Assembly: GCA_910578095.1 (NCBI GenBank)
Contig: CAJTOZ010000010.1
Location: 1 to 64,000 of the forward strand
Direction: 5' to 3'
Length of the DNA: 64,000 nt
Origin: an uncultured Muribaculaceae bacterium
Lineage (GTDB): Bacteria > Bacteroidota > Bacteroidia > Bacteroidales > Muribaculaceae
Shown piece by piece: positions 1 through 8,582 of the stretch. A model generated the notes under the pieces. It ran no database searches. It had not been told where the DNA came from and saw nothing but the letters and a program-made list of their open reading frames with translations. Position numbers and translations under genes: made by a program. The first letter of the stretch is position 1. Every line of letters starts with the position of its first letter.

Positions 1-10
1 ATATTCAGTT

Positions 11-40
11 CTGCACCACAAACATACTATCTACATTGCG
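11..40. repeat. Fragment of a dispersed intergenic repeat
   Basis: These 30 bases match positions 62224-62253 with two differences. At 62 kb the sequence is the right-hand tail of a palindromic repeat unit. Another copy of that unit probably lies just left of the window, downstream of gpsA. Bases 41-91 hold nothing else I recognise. Confidence 0.6.
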
Positions 41-91
41 GGCGGTAACCTTATGATGTCAATTTGGGTAATTTTGCGGATAATCAAATTT

Positions 92-1087
92 TCAGTCAAA
101 GCTGTTTGCCACGCGTGCCATCACCTTGGCCGGCGACATGCGGCGGTAGAGGATGTCGTAAACGCCGTCGAGTATGGGCATGGCCACCTGAAAGCGCCGG
201 TTGATGTCGTGCACGCACTTTGTGCCGTAATAACCTTCGGCCGTCTGTTCCATCTCCATTCTCGCAGCGGTGACAGAGTAGCCCCGGCCTATCATGGAGC
301 CGAAGTTGTGGTTGCGTGAGAAGCGTGAGTAGGCGGTGACGAGCAGGTCGCCGAGATACACGCTGTCGCAAATCTGCCGCGGGCGGTGGTCGATGCTGTC
401 GAGGAAGCGCTCCATCTCTCGGATGGCGTTGCTTACGAGCACGGCGAGAGTGTTGTCGCCGAGCTTCATGCCGTGCACTATGCCTGCGGCTATGGCGTAG
501 ACGTTTTTGAGCACGGCGGCATATTCTATTCCGGCGAGATCGGTGGAGGTGACGGTGTGAGTGTGCTTTCCGGCTATACATTGCGCGAATGCGTCGGCAA
601 GTTCCGGGCAGTGGCAGCCGATGGTGAGTATGCTGAGGCGGTCGAGGGCCACTTCCTCGGCATGGCACGGGCCGGAGATGCACAGCTGATGCTCGGCCGG
701 AATTCCGAAGCGGCTTGTCATATAGTCGGTGACGAGCTCGTTGCTGTCGGGCACTATGCCTTTGATGGCCGACACTATGTATTTATCGGCAAGGGGCACG
801 GTGATCTTGGCCATGTGGTCCTTGAAATAGGGCGACGGCATGGCGAGAAGCAGCGTGTCGGCGGCCTCGCAGATGTGATTTATGTCGCTGGAGAACACAA
901 TGCGGTTGATGTCGAAATCGACATCGGTGAGATATGCCGGATTGTGGCCCAGACGCTTGAAATCGTCGATGCGGTCGTCTCGCCGCATATACCAGTATAT
1001 CAGCTCGCAGTTCTGGAGCAGCAGTTTGGCCAGGGCTGTGGCCCAGCTGCCGCCTCCGAGCACGGCTATCTTTCCCGGGAAGCTCAT
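92..1087 (-). CDS. gpsA: Glycerol-3-phosphate dehydrogenase [NAD(P)+]
   Basis: Cytoplasmic enzyme that reduces dihydroxyacetone phosphate to sn-glycerol-3-phosphate, the backbone of phospholipids. The 331-residue length is normal for GpsA. The N-terminus carries the dinucleotide-binding glycine-rich loop (GGGSWATALA, residues about 11-20). The conserved AIKGI segment follows near residue 105, then SGPCHAEEV and the LKNVYAIAAGI substrate-binding helix near residue 195. The gene starts 10 bases after the stop of lysS on the same strand, so the two are probably co-transcribed. Nothing appears truncated. Identification is confident from the family motifs. Confidence 0.96.
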   Translation of the reverse strand: MSFPGKIAVLGGGSWATALAKLLLQNCELIYWYMRRDDRIDDFKRLGHNPAYLTDVDFDINRIVFSSDINHICEAADTLLLAMPSPYFKDHMAKITVPLADKYIVSAIKGIVPDSNELVTDYMTSRFGIPAEHQLCISGPCHAEEVALDRLSILTIGCHCPELADAFAQCIAGKHTHTVTSTDLAGIEYAAVLKNVYAIAAGIVHGMKLGDNTLAVLVSNAIREMERFLDSIDHRPRQICDSVYLGDLLVTAYSRFSRNHNFGSMIGRGYSVTAARMEMEQTAEGYYGTKCVHDINRRFQVAMPILDGVYDILYRRMSPAKVMARVANSFD

Positions 1088-1097
1088 GTGGCGGGTC

Positions 1098-2849
1098 TTA
1101 TTTGTCGCCGTCGGTGGCGGCTGTTGCAGCTCCCACCCATTCGGCTACGGCGTCCTGCGTGGGGTTCTTGAGACCAAGTTTGTGCTTTTTGTTGAGGCCG
1201 CACAGTTCCTGGTGCAGTTTGCCCGGCGCGGCATCGGCCAGGGATGCGGCGGTGAGGTAGCCGGCTTTCTGGAGCACGGGCACCCATTCCGCATCGATGC
1301 CGAGCACGGTGTAGGCTTCGGCGTTGTCGCGTTTCTGCACCTTTTCGGGGCGCATCTGGGGGAAAAGCAGCACTTCCTGGATGGCGGTCTGGCCCGTCAT
1401 GAGCATGACGAGGCGGTCCATGCCTATGCCCATACCGGATGTGGGGGGCATGCCGTATTCGAGTGCGCGGATGAAGTCGTGGTCGATGATCATGGCTTCG
1501 TCGTCGCCCTTCTCGCTGAGACGCATCTGCTCCACGAAGCGTTCGTACTGGTCGATGGGGTCGTTGAGCTCGGAATAGGCGTTGCAGAGCTCTTTGCCGT
1601 TGACCATGAGCTCGAAGCGCTCGGTGAGTTCCGGATTGGAGCGGTGGCGCTTGGTGAGGGGCGACATCTCGATGGGGTAGTCGGTGATGAATGTGGGCTG
1701 GATGTAGTTGCCCTCGCATTTTTCGCCGAAGATCTCGTCGATGAGTTTGCCTTTGCCCATGGAGGGGTCGGTTTCCACGCCGAGGGTGGCGCAGAGATCG
1801 CGCAGCTGCTGCTCGTCCATGCCTGTGATGTCGGCGCCGGTATGCTCCTTGATTGCTTCGGCCATGGTGACACGGCGGAAAGGAGCTTTGAAGCTGATGG
1901 TGTTGTCGCCCACCTGCACATCGGTGGTGCCGTTCACCTCAAGACATATGCGCTCGAGCATCTGCTCGGTGAAGCGCATCATCCAGTTGTAGTCCTTGTA
2001 GCTCACATATATTTCCATGCATGTGAACTCGGGGTTGTGGGTGCGGTCCATGCCCTCGTTGCGGAAGTTCTTGGAGAACTCATACACGCCTTCAAATCCG
2101 CCCACAATGAGGCGTTTGAGGTACAATTCGTCGGCTATGCGCAGATACAGAGGTATGTCGAGAGCGTTGTGGTGCGTGATGAAGGGACGTGCGGACGCGC
2201 CTCCGGGAATGCTCTGCAGGATGGGTGTCTCCACTTCGATGTAGCCGTGTTCGTTGAAGTAGTTGCGCATTGAAGTGTACACCTTGGTGCGCTTGAGGAA
2301 TATGTCGCGCACGCCTTCGTTGACCACGAGGTCGACGTAGCGGCGGCGGTAGCGCAGCTCGGGGTCGTCGAAGGCATCGTACTTCACGCCGTCCTTCACC
2401 TTTACGATGGGCAGGGGGCGCAGGCTTTTGGCAAGTACTGTGAGCTCGGATGCGTGGATGGAGATCTCGCCGGTCTGGGTGCGGAACACGTGGCCGCGCA
2501 CACCCACGAAGTCGCCGATGTCGAGAAGCTTCTTGAACACGGTGTTGTAGAGTTCCTTGTCGTCGCCGGGGCATATCTCGTCGCGCGACACATACACCTG
2601 TATGCGGCCGCGGCTGTCCTGGAGCTCCATGAAGGAAGCCTTGCCCATGATGCGCCGGCTCATGATGCGCCCGGCCACACACACGTTGCGGGGGGATGCT
2701 TCGTCGTCACTGAAATTGGCGCGTATTTCATCGCTGTATGCGTCTACGGGGTATTCTGCTGCGGGATAGGGATCGATTCCCATCTTGCGCATGGCGTCCA
2801 TGCTGCCGCGGCGGATGATTTCCTGTTCGCTGAGTTCCAAGGGATTCAT
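1098..2849 (-). CDS. lysS: Lysyl-tRNA synthetase, class II
   Basis: Charges tRNA-Lys with lysine in the cytoplasm. Residues about 60-170 form the OB-fold anticodon-binding domain. The class II catalytic core follows, with motif 2 (FRNEGMDRTHNPEFT, near 265-280) and motif 3 (GMGIGMDRLVML, near 470-482). The protein is 583 residues, about 80 longer than E. coli LysS. The excess is a C-terminal helical extension after the core (from about residue 505), which I believe is common in Bacteroidota LysRS. It is the first gene of a lysS-gpsA unit with a -7 box upstream at 2887-2894. Confidence 0.97.
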   Translation of the reverse strand: MNPLELSEQEIIRRGSMDAMRKMGIDPYPAAEYPVDAYSDEIRANFSDDEASPRNVCVAGRIMSRRIMGKASFMELQDSRGRIQVYVSRDEICPGDDKELYNTVFKKLLDIGDFVGVRGHVFRTQTGEISIHASELTVLAKSLRPLPIVKVKDGVKYDAFDDPELRYRRRYVDLVVNEGVRDIFLKRTKVYTSMRNYFNEHGYIEVETPILQSIPGGASARPFITHHNALDIPLYLRIADELYLKRLIVGGFEGVYEFSKNFRNEGMDRTHNPEFTCMEIYVSYKDYNWMMRFTEQMLERICLEVNGTTDVQVGDNTISFKAPFRRVTMAEAIKEHTGADITGMDEQQLRDLCATLGVETDPSMGKGKLIDEIFGEKCEGNYIQPTFITDYPIEMSPLTKRHRSNPELTERFELMVNGKELCNAYSELNDPIDQYERFVEQMRLSEKGDDEAMIIDHDFIRALEYGMPPTSGMGIGMDRLVMLMTGQTAIQEVLLFPQMRPEKVQKRDNAEAYTVLGIDAEWVPVLQKAGYLTAASLADAAPGKLHQELCGLNKKHKLGLKNPTQDAVAEWVGAATAATDGDK

Positions 2850-2886
2850 ATATGCTGGATTATTTTGATCGGTGTATAATATGGTG

Positions 2887-2894
2887 CAAAATTA
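2887..2894 (-). promoter_or_regulatory. -7 promoter box for lysS-gpsA
   Basis: The minus strand reads TAATTTTG, a perfect match to the Bacteroidota -7 consensus TAnnTTTG, 37 bases before the lysS start codon. I see no clear -33 TTTG at the expected spacing. Confidence 0.5.
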
Positions 2895-3022
2895 GCAAAA
2901 AATATTGTAACTCCGTTATTTTACGTGCGAAGAGTTGGCGACGCGATATTTTAACCAAACGGACTTAACAACTTTTGCGAAGTCTTAACGCGTTGTTTAA
3001 CACTTTGTTGCGCGCAAATTTG

Positions 3023-3182
3023 TAATTTTGCACCACGAAGAACGAACAGCGGTTATTTGCGCTTGCCGCTGCCCGTCCGGACTATCTTGTGTTGGATAAC
3101 ATCAGTAAGATTGTTAGACTCATACAATATACTTGAATTTTGGTTATGAGGGAGGTGCGTTGCTGTGAAGCAGCGCACTTTT
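3023..3182 (+). ncRNA. Possible small RNA (promoter box to terminator)
   Basis: The 436-base gap between lysS and the metallopeptidase holds a plus-strand TAATTTTG box at 3023-3030. About 125 bases later comes a terminator-like hairpin (GTGCG-T-TGCT, loop GTGA, AGCA-G-CGCAC at 3155-3178) followed by four Ts. No convincing reading frame lies between them. A transcript of roughly 145 bases is predicted. I cannot match it to 6S, SRP RNA, tmRNA or RNase P. It could instead be an unusually early upstream start for the metallopeptidase transcript. Confidence 0.35.
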
Positions 3183-3256
3183 CGCGTCTTATAGCGTGTT
3201 GCGGTATTTGCCCACAAATACTCAACCGATTTGACAATTTGCAAACCAAATTTGTT

Positions 3257-3264
3257 TATCTTTG
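3257..3264 (+). promoter_or_regulatory. -7 promoter box for the zinc metallopeptidase
   Basis: TATCTTTG matches TAnnTTTG. It lies after the terminator-like hairpin at 3155-3182 and 21 bases before the ATG at 3286, giving a short leader of about 16 bases. Candidate -33 TTTG sequences at 3230-3233 and 3238-3241 are not at the ideal 19-21 base spacing. Confidence 0.5.
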
Positions 3265-3285
3265 CAGACAGTAACATTAAAAGAT

Positions 3286-4164
3286 ATGAGACTTGACGGA
3301 CGCAGACAGAGCTCCAATGTGAGCGATCGCCGCGGCAGCGGCGCCGGCCGGCGCATAGGCATCGGTGGCGGCATAGTGGGTGTGATCATAGTGGCCGTGC
3401 TGACCCTGATGAACGGCGGCGGAATAGGCGATGTCGTCAGCAATGTGGTGCGCCAGGGAGGAATCACGATGGGCGGCGACGCCCAGCCTGCCCGTGAGCT
3501 CGACGCCGAGGACCAACGCCTCTACGACCTCGCTTCCAAGGTGCTTGCCGGCACGGAAGATGTGTGGACACGTGAGTTTGCCCGGCAGGGGTGGGGCGAG
3601 TACGAATGCCCCAAGATGGTGGTCTACAGCGGCTCCGTGAGCAGCGGATGCGGCACCGGAACATCACAGATGGGCCCGTTTTACTGCTCGGCCGACGAGA
3701 CTGTGTATATAGATCTGGATTTCTTCCGCGACATGGAGAGCAATATCGGTGCCGGAGGCGATTTCGCGTATGCCTACGTGATAGCCCACGAGGTGGGCCA
3801 TCATGTGCAGCATCTGTTGGGTACGCTCGACGACGCCCACTCGGCCATGAACCGCATGAGCGAGCGCGAAAGCAACCGCATGAGTGTGCGTCTGGAGTTG
3901 CAGGCCGATTTCTATGCCGGCGTGTGGGCCAAACTTGACAACGATATGTTCGGCTCGCTCGAGCCCGGCGATGCCGAGCGTGCGATTGCTGCGGCATCGA
4001 AAATCGGCGACGATTATCTGCAGCGCAAGGCCACCGGACGTGAGGTGCCCGACTCGTTCAACCACGGACGCTCGGCCCAGCGTGTGGCATGGCTGAAAAA
4101 AGGCCTTGCCACGGGCGACCCGCTCCAAGGCGACACTTTCTCGCCCCGCTACGAGGATCTATAG
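3286..4164 (+). CDS. Neutral zinc metallopeptidase, YpfJ family
   Basis: Membrane-anchored putative zinc protease with its catalytic domain outside the cytoplasm. I start it at the ATG at 3286 (292 residues) because the upstream in-frame TTG at 3262 lies inside the -7 promoter box. A short basic N-terminus is followed by one membrane segment (about residues 22-45). The zinc site is HEVGH within the run around residues 170-176, and the third-ligand helix is ELQADFYAG around 205-213. This is the layout of the PF04228 'putative neutral zinc metallopeptidase' family. The natural substrate is unknown. It stands alone as a transcription unit, with ribD following under its own box. Confidence 0.88.
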   Translation: MRLDGRRQSSNVSDRRGSGAGRRIGIGGGIVGVIIVAVLTLMNGGGIGDVVSNVVRQGGITMGGDAQPARELDAEDQRLYDLASKVLAGTEDVWTREFARQGWGEYECPKMVVYSGSVSSGCGTGTSQMGPFYCSADETVYIDLDFFRDMESNIGAGGDFAYAYVIAHEVGHHVQHLLGTLDDAHSAMNRMSERESNRMSVRLELQADFYAGVWAKLDNDMFGSLEPGDAERAIAAASKIGDDYLQRKATGREVPDSFNHGRSAQRVAWLKKGLATGDPLQGDTFSPRYEDL

Positions 4165-4218
4165 CAAGAATTTCGATAGAAAACATCGTTTGACGATATT
4201 ATCTATCCAAATTTTTAC

Positions 4219-4226
4219 TATCTTTG
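4219..4226 (+). promoter_or_regulatory. -7 promoter box abutting the ribD start
   Basis: TATCTTTG ends only three bases before the ribD ATG at 4230. If transcription starts at the usual distance, the message would begin at or next to the start codon and be leaderless. There is therefore no room for an FMN riboswitch. Confidence 0.5.
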
Positions 4227-4229
4227 ATT

Positions 4230-5237
4230 ATGCAAATCAACGAAAAATATATGCGGCGCGCGCTGCAGCTCGCCGCGCTCGGCGCCGGCCACGCCAGCCC
4301 CAATCCCATGGTTGGGGCTGTGATCGTGGCGCCCGACGGACGCATAATAGGCGAGGGATGGCACCGCTGCTGCGGCGAAGCCCATGCCGAGGTCAACGCT
4401 GTGGCTTCCGTGGCCGATGATGCCGCCCTGCGCACGGCCACCATGTATGTCACGCTCGAGCCTTGCAGCCATTGGGGGCGCACGCCTCCGTGCGCCCAAC
4501 TTATCATAGACAAGCGGATTCCACGCGTGGTGGTGGGCGCTACAGATCCCTTCCCCGCAGTGAGCGGCCGTGGCATAGCCATGCTGCGCGAAGCCGGAGT
4601 GGAGGTGCACACCGGCCTGCTCGCCGAGGAGAGCCTACGGCTCAACCGCCGCTTCATCACCGCCCACACGCAGCAGCGTCCCTATGTGGTGCTGAAATGG
4701 GCCCAGAGTGCCGACGGATTTCTCGACCGCATGCGACAGCCAGGCCAACCCGCGGCGCGCATATCCACACCGCTGACATCGGTGCTCATGCACCGACTGC
4801 GCGGCCGTTGCGACGCCATACTCGCAGGCAGCGGCACAGTACTTGCCGACAATCCGCGCCTCGACGCACGCCTGTGGCCCGGAGCCAAAGCGCCGCGCCC
4901 GGTGGTGCTCGACCGCCGCGGCCGCGTGCCGGCCGATGCCCGCATGATGCGTGAGGGTGCAATCGTGGTGCGCGAACACACCGCGCCCCGGGGACTATTG
5001 CACATGCTCTATGCCGAGCACGGCATCACATCGCTGCTGGTGGAAGGCGGCGCCGAGGTGCTGCGCTCGTTCATCGATGCCGGCGCGTGGGACATAGCCC
5101 GCGTGGAGGTGGCGCCCCTGCGCTTCGGCGCCGAAGGCACTGCGGCCGCCCCAGCCATGCCGTGCGAGCCGCAAAAAGCAGAGACAATCGACGGAAACAC
5201 AATTTATTGGTACGAAAATCCGACAGAACAATTGTAG
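4230..5237 (+). CDS. ribD: Bifunctional riboflavin deaminase/reductase RibD
   Basis: Catalyses two steps of riboflavin synthesis: deamination of the diaminopyrimidine intermediate, then NADPH-dependent reduction of the ribosyl side chain. The N-terminal deaminase domain shows the zinc-binding HAEVNAV motif (residues about 50-56) and the PCSHWGRTPPC motif (about 80-90). The C-terminal reductase domain (about 150-335) carries MKWAQS-like, DNPRLDARL and VEGGAEVL elements. The start at 4230 aligns with the usual MQ...YM.RAL beginning. The stop codon (5235-5237) lies inside a structured intergenic repeat. No other rib gene is in the window. Confidence 0.93.
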   Translation: MQINEKYMRRALQLAALGAGHASPNPMVGAVIVAPDGRIIGEGWHRCCGEAHAEVNAVASVADDAALRTATMYVTLEPCSHWGRTPPCAQLIIDKRIPRVVVGATDPFPAVSGRGIAMLREAGVEVHTGLLAEESLRLNRRFITAHTQQRPYVVLKWAQSADGFLDRMRQPGQPAARISTPLTSVLMHRLRGRCDAILAGSGTVLADNPRLDARLWPGAKAPRPVVLDRRGRVPADARMMREGAIVVREHTAPRGLLHMLYAEHGITSLLVEGGAEVLRSFIDAGAWDIARVEVAPLRFGAEGTAAAPAMPCEPQKAETIDGNTIYWYENPTEQL

Positions 5238-5304
5238 GGATGCTCCCCGGAGCATCCTATCCTAACGCGCTTATTATCAGGATGCACCAGGGTGCATCCC
5301 TACA
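5233..5304. repeat. 72-base paired-hairpin repeat
   Basis: The ends TGTAGGGATGC and GCATCCCTACA are inverted repeats of each other. Each arm is also a perfect 9-base-pair hairpin on its own (5238-5257 and 5280-5299). A second element of exactly 72 bases with the same architecture but different arm sequence lies at 62000-62071. A single related hairpin lies at 47520-47547. The left end overlaps the ribD stop codon. It could also act as a terminator between the convergent genes ribD and the one at 5454. Confidence 0.7.
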
Positions 5305-5331
5305 TTAATGAGCGCAATTCTTTTTTTGTTT

Positions 5332-5355
5332 GTGCGCCGTAATTCCGGCTGTGCC
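5332..5355. repeat. Solo terminal repeat of the 182-base palindromic element
   Basis: The sequence around GCCGTAATTCCGGC followed by TGTGCC matches the terminal inverted repeats of the longer elements at 13216-13397 and 47293-47476. No second end or palindromic core accompanies it, so it looks like a remnant. The rest of the gap up to 5453 shows nothing recognisable. Confidence 0.5.
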
Positions 5356-5453
5356 ATTATTTACCGAGGCATTGACGCGCATCTACCAATCGCCGGTTTA
5401 CCGAGAGTTTGAAACCGAAAGGGCTAACCTATAGCACCTTGGCCCCGTAGCCG

Positions 5454-6125
5454 TCAGCGCTTGCGGCCGGGGGTGTAGGTTTCGGCTATGCGGCGGAACA
5501 CGAGGGGGGAGTCGAGATTCTGTTGCTGCAGGAGGTTGCGGTTGAGCTCTTTCTCGGCGTTGATTTCGTCCACAAGCACCTCGTCGTCGGCCAGAAAAGC
5601 GCTGAGCCAGCGGCGGGTGAGGCTTGGCTTAAACACATTACGCTCCACGCCTATGAGATAAGGAGCCGCCTTTGTTTCAAACCAATACGGGAAATTGCCC
5701 ACCTGCATCGTGAAGCCGCTCTTGCTCGATTTAAGTTTTGAGAAATTAATCCACAAAGCCAGGTTATCGCCCTTGGTATCGAATGCAAACCATTTGCGGG
5801 CTTCCTGCTTCTTATTCATTGTCTGCTTGTAGGAACCGTCGTCCATAATAAATTCGCCGAACGGCAACCAGGCTATCAGGCACTTGTCGTCCGGATTGTC
5901 GTTGCGCCACAGCACCACGCTGCTGATGGAATCGGACGGTATGCTCATTTTTTTGTTGTCGACCACAGTCTTGATATGCTTGTCCCAGCCCTCGGGAAGC
6001 TTGGCGACAGGCACCCCACGGTGCTCAGTGCCATTGAGCATGAACACGTCGGCCGACCATTTGGGAGCTGCAGCGGCCGTCAGCAAGCATAACAACGATA
6101 GGAAAAGGATGGTAACTCTTTGCAT
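5454..6125 (-). CDS. Secreted protein of unknown function
   Basis: The start is placed at 6125, where MQRVTILFLSLLCLL begins a clean signal peptide ending near AAAA at residues 16-20; an in-frame ATG 30 bases upstream would spoil it. The mature protein of about 200 residues is charged, without membrane segments, lipobox cysteine or a motif I recognise. Its predicted location is the periplasm or outside. It is transcribed alone, converging on ribD and divergent from the lipoprotein at 6362. The C-terminal third is rich in Glu, Asn, Leu and Gln and may be helical. Confidence 0.7.
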   Translation of the reverse strand: MQRVTILFLSLLCLLTAAAAPKWSADVFMLNGTEHRGVPVAKLPEGWDKHIKTVVDNKKMSIPSDSISSVVLWRNDNPDDKCLIAWLPFGEFIMDDGSYKQTMNKKQEARKWFAFDTKGDNLALWINFSKLKSSKSGFTMQVGNFPYWFETKAAPYLIGVERNVFKPSLTRRWLSAFLADDEVLVDEINAEKELNRNLLQQQNLDSPLVFRRIAETYTPGRKR

Positions 6126-6292
6126 TGCAACGGATTTAAAAGGTTCTGGCCACAAATATACAAATAAAAATCAAATAGGCCTAATCGTGGACGTTCATAA
6201 CCCCGGCGTTGCTTCAAATCGTCCGTCGTAGCCTGTATTTCACGTTAAAAACCTATAAAATTAGCTTAATTCACGTCAAAACACGCCAATCG

Positions 6293-6324
6293 CTTGCCAA
6301 CTTGGCCGCAAAACTTTAATTTTG
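6293..6324 (+). promoter_or_regulatory. Promoter for the DUF6242-uppS-bamA gene row
   Basis: The -7 box TAATTTTG (6317-6324) is preceded by CTTG (6293-6296) with a 20-base spacer, the normal Bacteroidota arrangement. Transcription should begin near 6330, about 30 bases before the GTG start at 6362. Confidence 0.6.
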
Positions 6325-6361
6325 CACCTTGAAATAATGCTATCACATAACCGAACACATT

Positions 6362-7873
6362 GTGAGTAAAAACATAGCTATCAGCATGGCCGTGGCGGCA
6401 GTTATCGCCGGAGCCTCGGCATGCAACTCCAGCACGGAGGAATATCACGTCGAACTTGACGGTAGCGCCATCGTCAAAGGTTTTTCGCTTGTGGAGAACG
6501 ACAAGGTGCTTGCCGATCTTGACAGCGTGTACTTTTCCATCGATCTCGTGAACGGCGACATCTTCAATGCCGACTCGCTGCCCATGGGCACGCGCATAAA
6601 GGCTCTTGCAGCCAACATCACCACCGACAACGCCTCGGCGGTGACGCTCTACATTCCCCGCCCGGGCATGAGCGATTCTGTGGTGAACTATCTTGAAAAC
6701 AGCGCCGACACCATCGACTTTTCCAACGGTCCGGTGCGCGTGGAAGTCACCTCTCTGAGCGGTGCCACAACGAAAAGTTACCGTGTGCGCATCAATGTGC
6801 ACACCATCAAGAGCGATTCCCTGTGCTGGGGCTCGACAGCGATAGCTCCGCTGCCTGCCGTGTCGGGTGCCAATGCGCAGCGCACGGTGCAGCAGGGTTC
6901 GGCTTTCTATACCTTCAGCACCGACGGTTCGCGCTACAGTGTGGCAGCCACGTCCGACATGGCCTCCTGGCAGCCCTCCATATTCACCCCCGGCTTTGAT
7001 ATGGACGTCAACACCGTCACCGCCACGCCCCAACGCTTCTATGCCCTCGCCACGGACGGCACACTGTATGCAGCGTCTGCCGCCGGCGGCCCGTGGGTGT
7101 CGGAAGGACTGCATTTCACCTGTCTCTACGGCGCCTATGGCGATGATGTGGTGGGATTGTGTACCGATGTCAACGGTCATCTCACCGTGCTGGCATATCC
7201 TTCCGGACATGTGACCACGGATATGCCCGACGATTTCCCTGTGAGCGGTTTCTCGCCCGCAGTGACGCTTACCACCTCCACCTCGTCCGGTCCTCAGATG
7301 CTCATCACCGGTGGCCGCGATGTCTCCGGAGCCCTCACCGGCGCTACTTTCGGCTACGACGGCACGGCATGGGCGCGCATCAGCATGAGCGCTATTCCCG
7401 AAGGTCTGGAAGGCGTGGCTGTGGCCCCGTACTATACTCTGCGCAACCAGATAGTGGAATGGCGTGTGGATGTGTATCCCTCGCTGCTCGCAATCGGCGG
7501 ACGCAAGACCGACGGCAGCATCAACGAGACAGTGTACATGAGCCGCGACTGGGGCCTCAACTGGCAGAAAGCCGACTCGCTCATGCAGCCTGGCAATGGT
7601 TTCCCCAGAGTGTACGCCGCCCAGGCACCCGTGGCGCCCCGCACGCTGAGTGTGGCCCGCGGAGCATCCGTGTGGCGTGAGCTCGGAGGTGCCCGCCTGC
7701 CGCTCGGTGCGCGTCCGGAAGGATGCCTGGCGGCAAGCCGTGCGGTTGCTCCCGTGACAGAGTGGGATGCTCCGTATGTCTATCTCTTCGGTGGCTACGA
7801 TGCCGCCGGCCGCCTGAACGATGGCGTGTGGCGCGGAGTGATAAACCGCTTTACCTTCACACCGATACAATAG
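6362..7873 (+). CDS. DUF6242-type lipoprotein
   Basis: A 503-residue outer-membrane or periplasmic lipoprotein. It begins at a GTG; a later ATG at 6386 would shorten the signal sequence. The signal sequence ends in AGASAC with the lipid-attachment cysteine near residue 21. After a charged linker comes an N-terminal beta-sandwich-like region (about 30-155), then a long region with repeated Gly/Trp/Tyr-rich strands, including two FGGYD/FGYDG-like stretches. That pattern resembles a Kelch-type or sialidase-type beta-propeller. The whole arrangement fits DUF6242, a Bacteroidales family of unknown role. It starts the row leading to uppS and bamA, suggesting an envelope function. Confidence 0.75.
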   Translation: MSKNIAISMAVAAVIAGASACNSSTEEYHVELDGSAIVKGFSLVENDKVLADLDSVYFSIDLVNGDIFNADSLPMGTRIKALAANITTDNASAVTLYIPRPGMSDSVVNYLENSADTIDFSNGPVRVEVTSLSGATTKSYRVRINVHTIKSDSLCWGSTAIAPLPAVSGANAQRTVQQGSAFYTFSTDGSRYSVAATSDMASWQPSIFTPGFDMDVNTVTATPQRFYALATDGTLYAASAAGGPWVSEGLHFTCLYGAYGDDVVGLCTDVNGHLTVLAYPSGHVTTDMPDDFPVSGFSPAVTLTTSTSSGPQMLITGGRDVSGALTGATFGYDGTAWARISMSAIPEGLEGVAVAPYYTLRNQIVEWRVDVYPSLLAIGGRKTDGSINETVYMSRDWGLNWQKADSLMQPGNGFPRVYAAQAPVAPRTLSVARGASVWRELGGARLPLGARPEGCLAASRAVAPVTEWDAPYVYLFGGYDAAGRLNDGVWRGVINRFTFTPIQ

Positions 7874-7883
7874 AATACGTATA

Positions 7884-8582
7884 GTGGCCCGGTTCAGCCG
7901 CATATTGCCAATGCTTGCAGCAGTCGCCGCCTTTGCGGTGGCTGCCGCGCCGCATACATCCGCCCAGGAAGCGCCCTATCGCTTTGATGCCGGTGCGGGC
8001 ATAGGGCTGAGCGGCTATCTCGGCGAGGCCTCTTCGTCTATTTTCTCCCACCCCGGTTTCACTGCCGAGGCCGGCATGAGATATATCCCCAATGCGCGCA
8101 TGGCATTCCGCGGCGCGCTGTCGCTGCAGAGCCTGAGCGGCAACACCGCCGACATGGCCAACGTGCTCCCCGACATGGCCGCCTACGAATTCAGCTCCAC
8201 GGTCTATGCCCTCGATGTGCGCTACGAATTCAACTTCCTGCCCTACGGCATCGGCGAGACCTACAAGCGCCTGCGCCGCTGGACGCCGTACATCACCCTG
8301 GGTGTGGGCGTGTGCATGAGCTCTTCGGGAGGGTCTACTGCCGCCGCCCCTACGCTTCCCATGGGTGTAGGCGTGAAAGTGAAGCTGCGCAAGCGTCTGA
8401 ACCTTACTGCTGAATTCAGCATGATCAAGGCTTTCGGCGACAAACTTGACGGCGATCGCCTTCACGACCTCAATCAGATAAAAACCGAATTTTACAAGAG
8501 CACCGACTGGTACTCGCGCCTCAGCATAGCGCTGAGCTACGAGTTCGGCGAACGATGCGCCACCTGCCATTATGTTGACTGA
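7884..8582 (+). CDS. DUF6089-type outer membrane barrel protein
   Basis: A 232-residue protein starting at GTG, ten bases after the preceding stop. The signal peptide runs to about residue 27 (ending ...TSAQ). The mature part has alternating amphipathic strands with aromatic ends, typical of an 8-strand OmpA/OmpW-like barrel. Its position directly before uppS and bamA matches the DUF6089 family of Bacteroidota. The stop overlaps the uppS start by 11 bases, so the two are translationally linked. Its specific function is unknown. Confidence 0.75.
   Translation: MARFSRILPMLAAVAAFAVAAAPHTSAQEAPYRFDAGAGIGLSGYLGEASSSIFSHPGFTAEAGMRYIPNARMAFRGALSLQSLSGNTADMANVLPDMAAYEFSSTVYALDVRYEFNFLPYGIGETYKRLRRWTPYITLGVGVCMSSSGGSTAAAPTLPMGVGVKVKLRKRLNLTAEFSMIKAFGDKLDGDRLHDLNQIKTEFYKSTDWYSRLSIALSYEFGERCATCHYVD

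Noticed and set aside
3053..3277. Minus-strand 74-codon frame in the lysS-metallopeptidase gap
   Set aside because: No recognisable protein features, it crosses the plus-strand terminator hairpin and the metallopeptidase promoter box, so a small RNA fits better.
3262..3285. TTG start extending the metallopeptidase by eight residues
   Set aside because: The TTG is part of the -7 box; the ATG at 3286 gives a normal family start.
4165..4229. FMN riboswitch before ribD
   Set aside because: The promoter box touches the start codon, leaving no leader, and no RFN-element sequence is visible.
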